The translations under genes and the position numbers were made by a program. Of a DNA stretch of 54,747 bases, positions 33,032 to 41,500 are shown piece after piece. The notes under the pieces are model-generated. The model saw nothing but the letters and a program-made list of their open reading frames with translations, searched no databases and was not told the origin of the DNA. How positions within the stretch are numbered: position 1 is the first letter of the stretch; each line of letters opens with the position of its first letter. This DNA comes from Oscillospiraceae bacterium (lineage in GTDB: Bacteria; Bacillota; Clostridia; Oscillospirales; Oscillospiraceae). The DNA is taken from positions 1 to 54,747 of the forward strand of contig SVKV01000012.1 of the NCBI GenBank assembly GCA_015068305.1, written 5' to 3'.

Positions 33032-33427
33032 TCAGGTTCCAAATCTGCATACGCAGAAAATATCGTCATAAAAATCGCAGTCATGGCAATGACCGGTACA
33101 ATTGGGACCGTTTTTGTAGTTGTAAGATGCGAGCCAGCTTTTTCCCTGGTATCTGGGGTCGTATTCCTGATGCCGGGTGCAATCCTGGAATCCCCTGTGG
33201 TATCCATCTTCATAACCATCAGTAACACCAGCCATGTAGCCTTTGCGATAATCTGTTTCGGTTCCAACAGATATTTCACGGATTCCGTATTCTTCCATGG
33301 GCTTGATAATGATGTGTCCATTTTCCCTACTGACGATAAACATGGGATCTTCTTGCTGATTGATGATGTGCTGCAGCTCCTGGGGAACAAGAACTGCGAT
33401 GCGAAGTTTTACCTCCACGGTAATCAT
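33032..33427 (-). CDS. AbrB/SpoVT-like DNA-binding domain protein with Cys-rich tail
   Basis: A 131-residue protein. Residues 1-~48 fit a swapped-hairpin AbrB domain (VKLRIAVLVPQELQHIINQQEDPMF, then ENGHIIIKPMEEYG). Next is a Gly/Tyr/Asp-rich middle (KGYMAGVTDGYEDGYHRGF). The C-terminus has clustered Cys and His (CTGHCHDCDF, CVCRF) that could bind metal. AAGGAAAGG lies just before the ATG. It is in the same orientation as xis and int, with a 17-bp gap, so probably part of the recombination-control operon. I do not know a characterised homologue. Confidence 0.65.
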   Translation of the reverse strand: MITVEVKLRIAVLVPQELQHIINQQEDPMFIVSRENGHIIIKPMEEYGIREISVGTETDYRKGYMAGVTDGYEDGYHRGFQDCTRHQEYDPRYQGKSWLASYNYKNGPNCTGHCHDCDFYDDIFCVCRFGT

Positions 33428-33727
33428 CCTTTCCTTGATTTCTTTATAGTCTCAGCTAATAATCACCGTGAGATGGTTATTAGGTGAAACTACAAACGGC
33501 AAGGTCCGAGAAATCAGACCTTGCCGTCATAGATATAATTGTTGTCAGTCTCCCCAAACTCCGTTCCTATCCCTGGATCTCAGCGACGTACTCCTCTGCT
33601 GGTGCGCTCATATCATCGCGTCACTTTGCCCAGAAAATGTATCCCATCTGGCTGATCATGAAGTTTTCAAGGTGCAGGTGGTGTTTGATGACCACGCCTA
33701 GATTATATCCTATGTCGTTTTTTCGTG
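33428..33727. other. Noncoding gap with two inverted repeats
   Basis: About 300 bp without a convincing gene. CTAATAATCACC / GGTTATTAG (33457-33484) may be an operator for the minus-strand AbrB-like/xis/int genes. ACGGCAAGGTC / GACCTTGCCGT (33497-33528) is a strong hairpin that could terminate transcription, though the T run on either strand is poor. A few frames of 14-24 codons on the minus strand lack ribosome sites. Confidence 0.5.
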
Positions 33728-34057
33728 TTAGGGACTGGTTGTACTATAAAGGGACAGATTGTCCTCTTTCCGGGAATTCTGCTCAACAAAGGACTGAAGT
33801 TGCTCAGCGAGGGACAGTGCTGTTTCGTTGAGAGGTCGCTGTATATTCCGGTTCATTAGCAGGAAATCGACCGTCACATCAACAGTAGCGGCGAACTGCA
33901 TAACGAATTCAAATGAGGGCCTCCTGATTCCGCGCTCGACCTTTCCCAGATAATTCTCTGAGACCAGAAGCCTGTCTGCCATCTCCTCCATACTGATACC
34001 CATGATTTGTCGCAGGTTTCTGATTCTCTCTCCAAATGCCTTGTCATCGAAATTCAT
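33728..34057 (-). CDS. XRE-family transcriptional regulator
   Basis: A 109-residue protein with an N-terminal HTH_3 domain: FGERIRNLRQIMGISMEEMADRLLVSENYLGKVERGIRRPSFEFVMQFAATVDVTVDFLL, then a short helical tail. GGAGGA lies 8 nt before ATG 34057. It probably controls island functions. A terminator-like hairpin (34074-34100) and an 11-bp tandem repeat array (34120-34236) lie directly upstream in its possible leader, so its expression may be attenuated. The HTH is clear; the target is not. Confidence 0.88.
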   Translation of the reverse strand: MNFDDKAFGERIRNLRQIMGISMEEMADRLLVSENYLGKVERGIRRPSFEFVMQFAATVDVTVDFLLMNRNIQRPLNETALSLAEQLQSFVEQNSRKEDNLSLYSTTSP

Positions 34058-34073
34058 AATGATTCCTCCAAAT

Positions 34074-34100
34074 AAAAAATCTGCGAATCGCAATTCGCAG
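34074..34100 (-). terminator. Terminator/attenuator hairpin just upstream of the XRE gene
   Basis: Perfect stem CTGCGAAT / ATTCGCAG with a 4-nt loop, followed on the minus strand by ATTTTTTATTT. It ends only about 17 nt before the XRE start codon, within its untranslated region. Confidence 0.7.
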
Positions 34101-34119
34101 AGGAACCATAAACCATGGT

Positions 34120-34236
34120 GGTGATATGGGAGGTGATACGGAGGTGATATGAAGGTGACGCGGAGGTGATATGGAGGTGATATGAAAAATCGGGTGATAT
34201 GGAGGTAATACGAAGGTGATATAGAGGTGATATGGG
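34120..34236. repeat. 11-bp tandem repeat array of Shine-Dalgarno-like units
   Basis: Ten degenerate units with consensus GGTGATATGGA start at 34120, 34132, 34143, 34154, 34165, 34176, 34193, 34204, 34215 and 34226, almost all 11 bp apart. Four junctions read exactly GGAGGTGAT, the complement of the 16S rRNA 3' end; the minus strand reads ATCACCTCC. The spacing is near one helical turn. It is not a CRISPR array (no spacers). Confidence 0.85.
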
Positions 34237-34267
34237 CCGTCAACGGGATTATTAGCGCAAATAAAGT

Positions 34268-34295
34268 GGGCAGTCCCGGTATTGTGGGACTGCCC
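34268..34295 (-). terminator. Terminator-like hairpin after the GAF/winged-helix regulator gene
   Basis: Perfect stem GGGCAGTCCC / GGGACTGCCC with an 8-nt loop, 17 nt after the stop codon. On the minus strand only ACTTTATTT follows, so termination is likely but not certain. Confidence 0.55.
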
Positions 34296-34312
34296 ATTGC
34301 GCATCTAAGGAT

Positions 34313-35635
34313 TCAGTTATCTTGGATTTCCAGCTTCTTCAGAAGGTCATCGTAGTCATTTTCTGTCAGGGCGTGCTTTGCAGCTTTCAACTCGTTCCTT
34401 GCAATCTCACCCATGCCCAAGTGGTTCATTGCGTAAATCAGCCAGTAATAAGCATCAGCGCTGCCTGGAATGGCTCCCAGGGCGATGTTGGCATATTCCA
34501 GAATACACACATAATCATTGGCCATGTCCAGTGTGGACAGTAGCTGATTGATAACGCCGGCATACCGGAGACTGTAATGTGCCACTGTGGGCATGAACCA
34601 GTGTTCGCCGCTGTAAACATCCATCGGGCCATGCTTATACAGGTCCATTGCCTTTTTCAGCAGGTGTCCTTTGGCCTGGAGATCAGCGGTTACTTGTGCC
34701 TTGTTCCACAGATCCTCAAAGATTCCCAGATCTGTGATGATATTCAGATCAGGACTGAGCCAATAACCGCTGCCGGTGGATTCGATAAGCCGGTAATCAG
34801 AAATCAGGCTGAACATCTGCTGGCAGCGGTAGACCAGACTTTTGACATTCATGCCTGCTTTGCTCAGATCGTCCTCAGGCCACAGATCCCGGACAATCTC
34901 ATAGGGCGATGCCGGTCTTCTGGTATGCTGCAGAAGATATACGATCAGTTTATTGATCTTGGGAGATTTAAGATCCTTTTCTGTGAGAACGCCCTTGGAG
35001 GTGATGATCTGCAGTTCATCAAAGACATTGATGATAATGTCGGAGTCCTTCTGGATGACATCAGGAATCATCTTCAGTTTGGTGCTGTCCATCAGCCTTT
35101 TTTCGTTAACAGAGGATACTGCGACAAAAGCCATCATCTGCAGCAGACTGCTGCGGTTCAGATAACGCTTGGGGTTCCGAACAATCAGAAAGCCGGTGGG
35201 CCGTTTCCAGAAGGGTACTGCGATGATGGAGGTGACACTATTCTGTTTCATAAATGCGTATTCCAGGGGCGAGGATTTTGCGATATCTTCGATGTCATGA
35301 ATGACCATGGGGGTGCCGTGCATCAGCGCATCGATCCAACGAACCAGATATTCACCTTCCTGAAGATCACCAAAGCTGTTGGGGGTCATACCGTCGGTCT
35401 TGCGGTTATACCACCAGAGTGTAGACCAGACCTTCATGGTCAGATCAGCTTCCATAATGCCTGCCCAGTCGCCGTCATAGAAAGTGACTGCGGCTACAAG
35501 CATCTTTGTGATAATTTCCTCGGGATCGTCGCTGTTGTGGAGATTCGATTCGAGACTGCTTAAAGCCTGCTCCACTTCCAGCGCATATTGGATATGCTCG
35601 TTCTGGAATTCCTCTGGTAATGTGGTCATTTTCAT
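34313..35635 (-). CDS. Transcriptional regulator: GAF-like sensor, winged helix, BTAD-like helical domain
   Basis: A 440-residue protein. Residues ~20-185 resemble a GAF sensor (ITKMLVAAVTFYDGDWAGIMEAD, IIAVPFWKRPTGFLIVRNP). Residues ~215-310 form an OmpR-like winged helix (LTEKDLKSPKINKLIVYLLQHTRRPASPYEIVRDLWPED, VKSLVYRCQQMF, YRLIESTGSGYWLSP). The C-terminal ~130 residues are helical repeats like a bacterial transcriptional activator domain. The design is like SARP/AfsR regulators with an added sensor. Start ATG 35635 (MKMTTLPEEF) follows GAAGGAG; an ATG 9 nt earlier overlaps the ribosome site. The signal and targets are unknown; island or BREX genes are possible. Confidence 0.75.
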   Translation of the reverse strand: MKMTTLPEEFQNEHIQYALEVEQALSSLESNLHNSDDPEEIITKMLVAAVTFYDGDWAGIMEADLTMKVWSTLWWYNRKTDGMTPNSFGDLQEGEYLVRWIDALMHGTPMVIHDIEDIAKSSPLEYAFMKQNSVTSIIAVPFWKRPTGFLIVRNPKRYLNRSSLLQMMAFVAVSSVNEKRLMDSTKLKMIPDVIQKDSDIIINVFDELQIITSKGVLTEKDLKSPKINKLIVYLLQHTRRPASPYEIVRDLWPEDDLSKAGMNVKSLVYRCQQMFSLISDYRLIESTGSGYWLSPDLNIITDLGIFEDLWNKAQVTADLQAKGHLLKKAMDLYKHGPMDVYSGEHWFMPTVAHYSLRYAGVINQLLSTLDMANDYVCILEYANIALGAIPGSADAYYWLIYAMNHLGMGEIARNELKAAKHALTENDYDDLLKKLEIQDN

Positions 35636-35661
35636 TACACTCATCTCCTTCGGGAAATAAA

Positions 35662-35717
35662 CAAAAAGCCGCAGTGCGCCTAACCGTCTTGTATGACGAT
35701 CTGGCAGCTCTGCGGCT
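35662..35717 (-). promoter_or_regulatory. Leader terminator/attenuator of the GAF regulator gene
   Basis: On the minus strand AGCCGCAG and CTGCGGCT enclose about 35 nt that include an inner CGTC/GACG hairpin, and are followed by TTTTTGTTT. It lies only 26 nt before the start codon, so it would act as an attenuator, not as a gene-end terminator. Confidence 0.5.
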
Positions 35718-35778
35718 GATTTCATGTACACAATACTGCCAAATCTCTTTGACGGCACCATGATTGATATGTGCGAAG

Positions 35779-36135
35779 CTATTTGGAACGGAGCAGTTCT
35801 GTTTTATACTGCATCAATTCGTCGATTACTCGCTCGATATACTGGAGCTCATATGCGGAGCAATTATCCAGTTTGGGAGCAATACGAGAATTGATAAGAT
35901 ATTGCTGATTTGCTTGCGCGGTATCCATCAAGAAATAATCCACACTGGAATTCAATACAGTGGCCAACTTGATGATCAGGGCGAGGGATGGTCTATGGGT
36001 CCCGGTTTCCACAGCGCTAAGATGATTGCTGGTGCATCCACAGGCATTTGCAACATCTTCCTGGGTCAGATTGCGCTCATTCCGAACAGATTGAATTCGC
36101 TTACCAATTTTGGTGTAATCAATTTCTACAGACAT
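35779..36135 (-). CDS. XRE-family transcriptional regulator
   Basis: A 118-residue protein with HTH_3 domain KIGKRIQSVRNERNLTQEDVANACGCTSNHLSAVETGTHRPSLALIIKLATVLNSSVDYFL, followed by a helical tail (YELQYIERVIDELMQYKTELL). Start ATG 36135 is preferred with AAGGGGG 8 nt upstream; a GTG at 36144 overlaps that site. It is upstream of and co-oriented with the GAF regulator gene. A phage/ICE-type repressor role is likely but its operator is not identified. Confidence 0.88.
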   Translation of the reverse strand: MSVEIDYTKIGKRIQSVRNERNLTQEDVANACGCTSNHLSAVETGTHRPSLALIIKLATVLNSSVDYFLMDTAQANQQYLINSRIAPKLDNCSAYELQYIERVIDELMQYKTELLRSK

Positions 36136-36273
36136 GGCAACCACCCCCTTCGCTTTTTCTTAATTATACATCCGAGAATTTTGTATTCCCACCAACTATT
36201 GCGAGGGATTCCGCGCACCATATTGATTTGCAGGAATAATTTGTTGGAATTTCCATATATTACACGGAATTGC

Positions 36274-36306
36274 GCAAAAAGAGCCGGGGATCATAGCCCC
36301 GGCTCT
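36274..36306 (-). terminator. Minus-strand terminator-like hairpin
   Basis: GAGCCGGGG / CCCCGGCTC with a 7-nt loop, followed on the minus strand by TTTTTGCGC. No minus-strand gene is seen upstream of it, so it may be an attenuator in the leader of the XRE gene at 36135 or a fossil boundary. Confidence 0.6.
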
Positions 36307-36446
36307 CAATAAAGCATATTCTCTTCAGGCAGTATAATGTCAAATAATACGCTGAATGCAATGCAAGTGTTTCCTATTTGGAAAGAGTGTCAATAAGGAG
36401 ACAGCCTTCTGCAAGTGACCGGTATCATAGAGCTAAGAAAAGGCGT

Positions 36447-36475
36447 TTGACCATATACGTAATCGATGGTATGAT
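36447..36475 (+). promoter_or_regulatory. Promoter of the 141-residue hypothetical gene
   Basis: TTGACC (36447-36452), 17-bp spacer, TATGAT (36470-36475). Confidence 0.65.
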
Positions 36476-36507
36476 TATTAGAGAAAAAGAAAGGAAGGTT
36501 TTGAGGA

Positions 36508-36933
36508 ATGCTTCGCAAATTTACGCTAATTTCGAATAATATCTGTTACGGTCCATGTCCAGAACCTTCTGATGAGATTGAGCAAAGGCTTACGGTTGCA
36601 GCCAATGGCCGTGTATGGTTTACGGGATATGTTTTCGGTAAAGTGCCTGGAAAGCATCCGGTTGGCAGGAAAGCCTACAGCAATATCGGCGCAGCATCAG
36701 CTCAAAAATTGCTGGATCTGCTTGAACGGTATTTTTCTGATGAAAACCTAATTCCTATGGCGACTGATGTAGGCAGCTGGACCTTATACCTTCATGATGG
36801 CGAAGCCAAGAAGGTATACCAGGGTTCTTTGTGCGAAGACTTAACAGTAAACGATACCGCACTGTCATGGTGTATGCGCAGCTTAATTCCTATTGAAGGA
36901 CTTATGGTTTTTGACGGGAACATGGTAATGTAA
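36508..36933 (+). CDS. Hypothetical protein, 141 residues
   Basis: Not recognised. An acidic/neutral soluble protein without membrane segment or signal; it begins MLRKFTLISNNICYG and has a mixed alpha/beta composition (RLTVAANGRVWFTGYVFG, WTLYLHDGEAKKVYQG, ending in LIPIEGLMVFDGN). It has its own promoter, a ribosome site (GAAAGGAAGG and GAGGA) and its own terminator, so it is a monocistronic gene between the regulators and the BREX operon. It could be an accessory or immunity-type factor of the island, but nothing in the sequence shows this. Confidence 0.7.
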   Translation: MLRKFTLISNNICYGPCPEPSDEIEQRLTVAANGRVWFTGYVFGKVPGKHPVGRKAYSNIGAASAQKLLDLLERYFSDENLIPMATDVGSWTLYLHDGEAKKVYQGSLCEDLTVNDTALSWCMRSLIPIEGLMVFDGNMVM

Positions 36934-36940
36934 ATAGAGT

Positions 36941-36972
36941 AAAGGTGAGATCGTTAGAATCTCACCTTTTTA
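36941..36972 (+). terminator. Terminator before the BREX operon
   Basis: Stem AAAGGTGAGAT / ATCTCACCTTT followed by TTTAATT. Confidence 0.88.
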
Positions 36973-36996
36973 ATTGGTCAATAAATCCTTGCGTTG

Positions 36997-37008
36997 GTCA
37001 AATTTGAC
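36997..37008 (+). promoter_or_regulatory. Palindromic operator candidate upstream of the BREX regulator
   Basis: Perfect palindrome GTCAAATTTGAC 20 bp before the -35 box. A partial repeat TTGGTCAA occurs both here (36994-37001) and at 36974-36981. It is a plausible binding site for the small XRE protein encoded next. Confidence 0.45.
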
Positions 37009-37027
37009 GCATTTCGGTCGTTTTGTA

Positions 37028-37056
37028 TTGCATAATCCGGCTAATATTGATATAAT
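37028..37056 (+). promoter_or_regulatory. Promoter of the XRE regulator and probably the BREX operon
   Basis: TTGCAT (37028-37033), 17-bp spacer, TATAAT (37051-37056). No better promoter was found in the 63 bp before brxA, so the defence operon may be read from here. Confidence 0.65.
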
Positions 37057-37082
37057 TAAAAAATCTATATGGAGGTGTGCTC

Positions 37083-37295
37083 ATGAATACTTGTTATAAA
37101 AAGCTGTGGAAGCTTTTGATTGATAAAGACATGACCAAAGCTGATTTACATAAGGCCGCCGGATTGTCTTCAAGTACCATGACAAAGCTTCGTCATGGTG
37201 AAGACGTATCAATGACTGCGTTGAAGAAAATATGCGTGGCACTTAATTGCAATATCGCAGATATTGTAGAATTTGTGCCAACGGAAAATGAATAA
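37083..37295 (+). CDS. Small XRE-family (YdaS/Cro-like) regulator heading the BREX operon
   Basis: A 70-residue protein, nearly all HTH: YKKLWKLLIDKDMTKADLHKAAGLSSSTMTKLRHGEDVSMTALKKICVALNCNIADIVEF. GGAGG lies 6 nt before ATG 37083. It is 63 bp upstream of brxA in the same orientation and has a palindrome upstream of its promoter, which fits autoregulated control of BREX. Many BREX loci carry a different, larger WYL-type regulator (BrxR); here the regulator is a minimal HTH protein. Confidence 0.85.
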   Translation: MNTCYKKLWKLLIDKDMTKADLHKAAGLSSSTMTKLRHGEDVSMTALKKICVALNCNIADIVEFVPTENE

Positions 37296-37358
37296 GTCCA
37301 GTTTATTGTCCTGTAGCAGTGTTATGATATTGTCAGATAAATGTGTTGAGGTTATGCT

Positions 37359-37964
37359 ATGAGCCGTATTCAAGAATATAGTGGAGCATTAACTAGAGAG
37401 CAGTTCTTGTTCTACGAGATCAGAATTGCAGCGAAACTGTACCTGGCCGGAACAGAACTAAAAGCTGCGATAGCTCAAATTAAAGATGAGAATCTATTTC
37501 AATTTCCGACAGAACGCGAAATTGCTAGTATGGTACGGGTGTGCTATAAGCGAATTAAGGCATTGGAGAACGACTCTTTAATTACTGCGCTCGTGGAAGC
37601 ACCCGCAGCTATTGCAAAGCAAGTCAACTTATATGCGATTATGCGTAGTAACGGTCTTGTCTGGGACTTTATGTCGCAAGTGGTTGGCGAGAAATATCTA
37701 AATCAGGATTTTGCTTATGAACGCAAAGACCTTAATATTTTCTTTTCCAGATTGCAGGCTCAAAATGATATTGTCGCAGCTTGGAGTGACAGTACAATTA
37801 CCAAGATTAAAAGTGTGTTGACGAGAATGCTCGTGGAAGCTGAGTATTTGGATAGTTTTCGGGACACAACGCTGCATCAAATTTACTTATCAGAGGAGTT
37901 AGAAGCAGGTATTCGAGCTAATGGTGATTTAGATATTTTACCTGCCTTCAACTGCTTCCTGTAG
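37359..37964 (+). CDS. brxA: BREX protein BrxA (DUF1819)
   Basis: A 201-residue protein, the first of the canonical type 1 BREX series. DUF1819 features: SGALTREQFLFYEIRIAAKLYL at the N-terminus, NLFQFPTEREIASMVRVCYKRI, and near the C-terminus RMLVEAEYLDSFRDTTLHQIYLSEEL. BrxA of other species is a small helical DNA-binding protein needed in some BREX systems. The ribosome site is modest (TGAGG before ATG 37359). The gene is relatively AT-rich compared with brxC downstream. brxB follows 11 bp after its stop. Confidence 0.9.
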   Translation: MSRIQEYSGALTREQFLFYEIRIAAKLYLAGTELKAAIAQIKDENLFQFPTEREIASMVRVCYKRIKALENDSLITALVEAPAAIAKQVNLYAIMRSNGLVWDFMSQVVGEKYLNQDFAYERKDLNIFFSRLQAQNDIVAAWSDSTITKIKSVLTRMLVEAEYLDSFRDTTLHQIYLSEELEAGIRANGDLDILPAFNCFL

Positions 37965-37975
37965 AGGTGTTCACT

Positions 37976-38530
37976 ATGATCAAGCAACAATTAGATAAAA
38001 TCAAGGACAGAATATCTAACCCAGATTTCCTGGCGAACAAGGGACTGAGCAATGAGGTCGGTATCCATGTGTTCTGCTATGAACCGAAGGATGAGATTGT
38101 TGTTCAGGAATACATTTCCATGCTGAAAAACGAATCCAACACACCCTACCGCATTGTGGAATGCGACTTATACGAGATTTTCTTGTCACTTCTGGAAGAC
38201 AAGCGTGTCCTGCGCTCTGTGGACAGCTTAGAATCCAGGAAAGGGAAAGACTATCTGCTGGCGCAGCTTCAGAAGATCGCCACGCCACAGGCGATTCTTT
38301 CAAAGATGGACTACGAGCCCCATCAAAAGGGGCAGGATGTCCTGTTCATGACAGGTATTGGTAAAATTCATCCGTTTATGAGATCTCATAAAATGCTCGA
38401 TAGCATGCAGCATCTTTTTGCGGATATTCCCATCGTTATGTTTTACCCCGGAATATTTAATGGACAGAACCTCAGTCTGTTCAATGAGTTCCTTGACGGA
38501 AATTACTACCGGGCATTCAGCCTGCTTTAA
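37976..38530 (+). CDS. brxB: BREX protein BrxB (DUF1788)
   Basis: A 184-residue protein of the DUF1788 family: EVGIHVFCYEPKDEIVVQEYI, IVECDLYEIFLSLLE, DVLFMTGIGKIHPFMRSHKMLD, and DIPIVMFYPGIFNGQNLSLFN. It is a conserved BREX component of unresolved biochemical role, with an alpha/beta fold resembling a degenerate nucleotide-binding domain. ATG 37976 is preferred with GAGGTG 7 nt upstream; a GTG at 37967 overlaps that site. It is followed by brxC after 15 bp. Confidence 0.9.
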   Translation: MIKQQLDKIKDRISNPDFLANKGLSNEVGIHVFCYEPKDEIVVQEYISMLKNESNTPYRIVECDLYEIFLSLLEDKRVLRSVDSLESRKGKDYLLAQLQKIATPQAILSKMDYEPHQKGQDVLFMTGIGKIHPFMRSHKMLDSMQHLFADIPIVMFYPGIFNGQNLSLFNEFLDGNYYRAFSLL

Positions 38531-38545
38531 GACCGGAGGATAACT

Positions 38546-41500
38546 ATGAAGATCCAAAATATGTTTCAAAAGGATATCGAAAGAGATATCAACGGCGTCG
38601 TGAAGGTCGCGCAGAATGACGAGAACAGTCTAAAGCAGGAACTGAGTGAATATATCATTACCCGCGAACTTCGCCGCCATTTCAACACCTTTTTTGAAAA
38701 CTACTCCAGAGCAATCGACCGCCCCACCGATAAGATTGGTGTCTGGATCTCCGGCTTCTTTGGCAGCGGTAAATCTCACTTTCTGAAGATGCTGTCTTAT
38801 CTGCTGTCCAACCAGGAGATTTGTGGCAAGAAGGTCATCGACTATTTCTTCGACAAATTTGATGATTCTATGATGCTTGCCCAGGCGGTTAAGTGCGCTT
38901 CTGTACCTACTGAGTCCATTCTGTTCAACATTGATATCGTAGGTCCCATCAACAAAGATAAAACCGCCGTACTTCGCGTTTTTGCCAAGATGTTCTATAA
39001 CCATTGTGGCTTCTATGGTGATGATCTAAAAATTGCTAAGCTGGAGCGGTTTATTGAAAAACAGGGGAAGACACAGGAATTTCGGGATGCTTTTGAGGAA
39101 GTCAACGGTGATCCCTGGATCGACTCCAGAGATGCCTTTGCTTTCTTCGAGGATGATGTTGTGGAAGTCCTGCAGTCCGTCTTGGGTATGAGCGAGCAGG
39201 CGGCCAGAAATTGGTTCAATGGAGAGGAAACCAACGAACTCAGTATCGAGCAACTGGTAGCCGATATCAGAGAATATATTGAAAAAAAGGGCAAGAACTT
39301 CCGTCTGCTGTTTATGGTTGACGAAGTGGGCCAGTATATCGGCGACGATGGTGATCTGATGATCAATCTCCAGTCGCTGGTAGAAGAGATCGGTACTCAA
39401 TGCCGTGGTCAGGTATGGGTTATGGTTACCAGCCAGGAGGCAATTGATTCCGTTGTGAAGATCTCCGGCGATGATTTCTCTAAGATTCAGGGGCGTTTTA
39501 ACACGCGTCTGAGCTTGTCCTCCTCTTCCGTAGACGAGGTCATCAAAAAACGAATCCTGGGTAAAACATATGAAGCAGAAATGCTACTTCGTATGGTCTA
39601 TGATAAGCAGCATGCTGTTTTGAAGAACCTTTATACGTTTAACAATCCCGTCAAAGATATCAAGGGTTTTACAAATGGCGAAGAATTTGCGGCATCCTTC
39701 CCGCTGGTTCCTTACCAATTCATTATCCTTCAGAAGGTAATGACTGAGATTCGCAAGCATGGCAATTCGGGTAAGCATTTCTCTGGAGCCGAAAGATCCA
39801 TGCTTTCTGCTTCCCAGGAAGCAACACAAAAAATGAAAGACAAGGACGAAAACGCGCTTGTTCCGTTCTATTTATTCTATGATACGCTGCTTACCTTCCT
39901 GGAAAGCCCCATCCGCCGAGTCATTGACCGCTGCCAAACTGCAGCAGATAATCGTGATGGTCTTGAACAGGATGATGTCTGTGTTCTGAAGACACTTTAT
40001 TTAATCCGCTATATTGAAGATATCAAGGCCAATGTGGATAACATTGCAATTCTGATGATTGATGATATCCACACTGATAAGATTGCGCTTCGGAACAGGA
40101 TTTTCGAGTCTCTGGAGCGGCTATTGTCTCAGAACTATATTTCTCGCAATGGTGACACGTATGCCTTTTTGACGGACGAGGAGCAGGATGTTGCTATTGA
40201 CATAAAGAACACCGTAGTCGATAGTTCTAATATCATCAGGGGTATTGCAGAGACTGTCTATGGCGATATCTATCCCTCTAAGCGCTATACTTATGGCAAG
40301 TATGTTTTGCCTTACGACCAGTACATTGATGAAATGCTGAACGGTGCAGGAACTGGCGGCATGCGTCTGCGTCTGGTCACGGTTGTTAGCGACTACTTTA
40401 CCGCTCCCATTCAGAGATTGATCATGGATTCCAAGGTCAATAATGAAGCGATTGTAATTCTTTCCAATGAAACACCCTATTTTGATGAATTGGAGCAGGC
40501 CGCTAAAATCAAGAAGTATGTAAATAATCATAATGTATCCCAGATGTCTGAGAGCATGCAGGACATTGTGCGCAAGTATCAGTCTTTGGCTCGTACGCTT
40601 GAAAAGCGGGCACGGGGATATATTGAACAGGCCATAGTAGATGCCCGTGTCATTGTTCATGGCGAAATTATGGATATCAAAACCACCAGTGCTAAGGAAA
40701 AACTCGAAGTGGTCATGCGCAGCCTAACAGAGAGTGTCTACTCCAAAATTGGCATGGTTAACCGTTTCGTTGAGAGCGATGCAGATATCATTGCTATTCT
40801 GAATGGTTCTGAAGATGACGCAATGATGATTGTTGGTAGCGGTGCCAATAACGAAGATGCCTTGAATGAAATTGGCCAGTGGCTCGAAATGAAACAAGGC
40901 GCTCTGTCCGTTACCATGGGAGATGTACAGCGTAGATATAGTGCTATCCCGTATGGCTGGCGAGAGATCGATATTGCAGCACTAATCGCCAGACTGATTT
41001 CTAAGCAGAAGGTTGTCATCAAATACGGTGGCGTAATTGTTGGCAAGACCGAACGCAGGCTGGTGGACTATCTGCGCAAGAAAAATGAGATTGATCGCGC
41101 TGTTGTCACCAGAAAGGTATCTGCACCCGAAGAACTGTTGCGTAAGAGCGTTGCCTTCTTGAGGGATTATTTGAGTGCCATGGATATCCCTGGCGATGAG
41201 GACAACCTTGTTCTGTATATTGTTGACACATTTGAACGTAAGTTGTCGCATTATGAAGACCTGCTGACTCGTTTCTATGCACAAGGAAAATATCCCGAAA
41301 AAGACGTTGTAACTGGAGCACGGGATTTGATGAAAAACATCCTGAGTCAGCAGAAGGATAACGTAGCACTTTTGAACCGAATGCTCCAGAAGCAAGACGA
41401 TTTGCTGGATTCTTTGGAGGATTGCGAAAACATTGAGTTCTTCTTTAAGTCCCAGTATACCGTTTACGATGAAGCCCATTATCAGATGGACACCATCATC

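Larger units (their letters stand above)
36136..36507. other. Intergenic region between divergent regulators
   Basis: About 370 bp. It holds a GC-rich hairpin (36274-36306) and a promoter for the plus-strand gene (36447-36475). The remaining AT-rich sequence shows no ORF with a ribosome site. Confidence 0.6.

Noticed and set aside
33600..33700. Tiny minus-strand frames of 14 and 24 codons in the gap before the XRE gene
   Set aside because: No ribosome binding site and no neighbour coupling.
34120..34236. CRISPR array
   Set aside because: Units are 11 bp, degenerate and contiguous, with no unique spacers and no cas genes in the window.
37296..37358. Separate promoter for brxA
   Set aside because: A TATGAT-like -10 exists at 37323-37328, but no acceptable -35 at 16-18 bp; readthrough from the XRE promoter is simpler.
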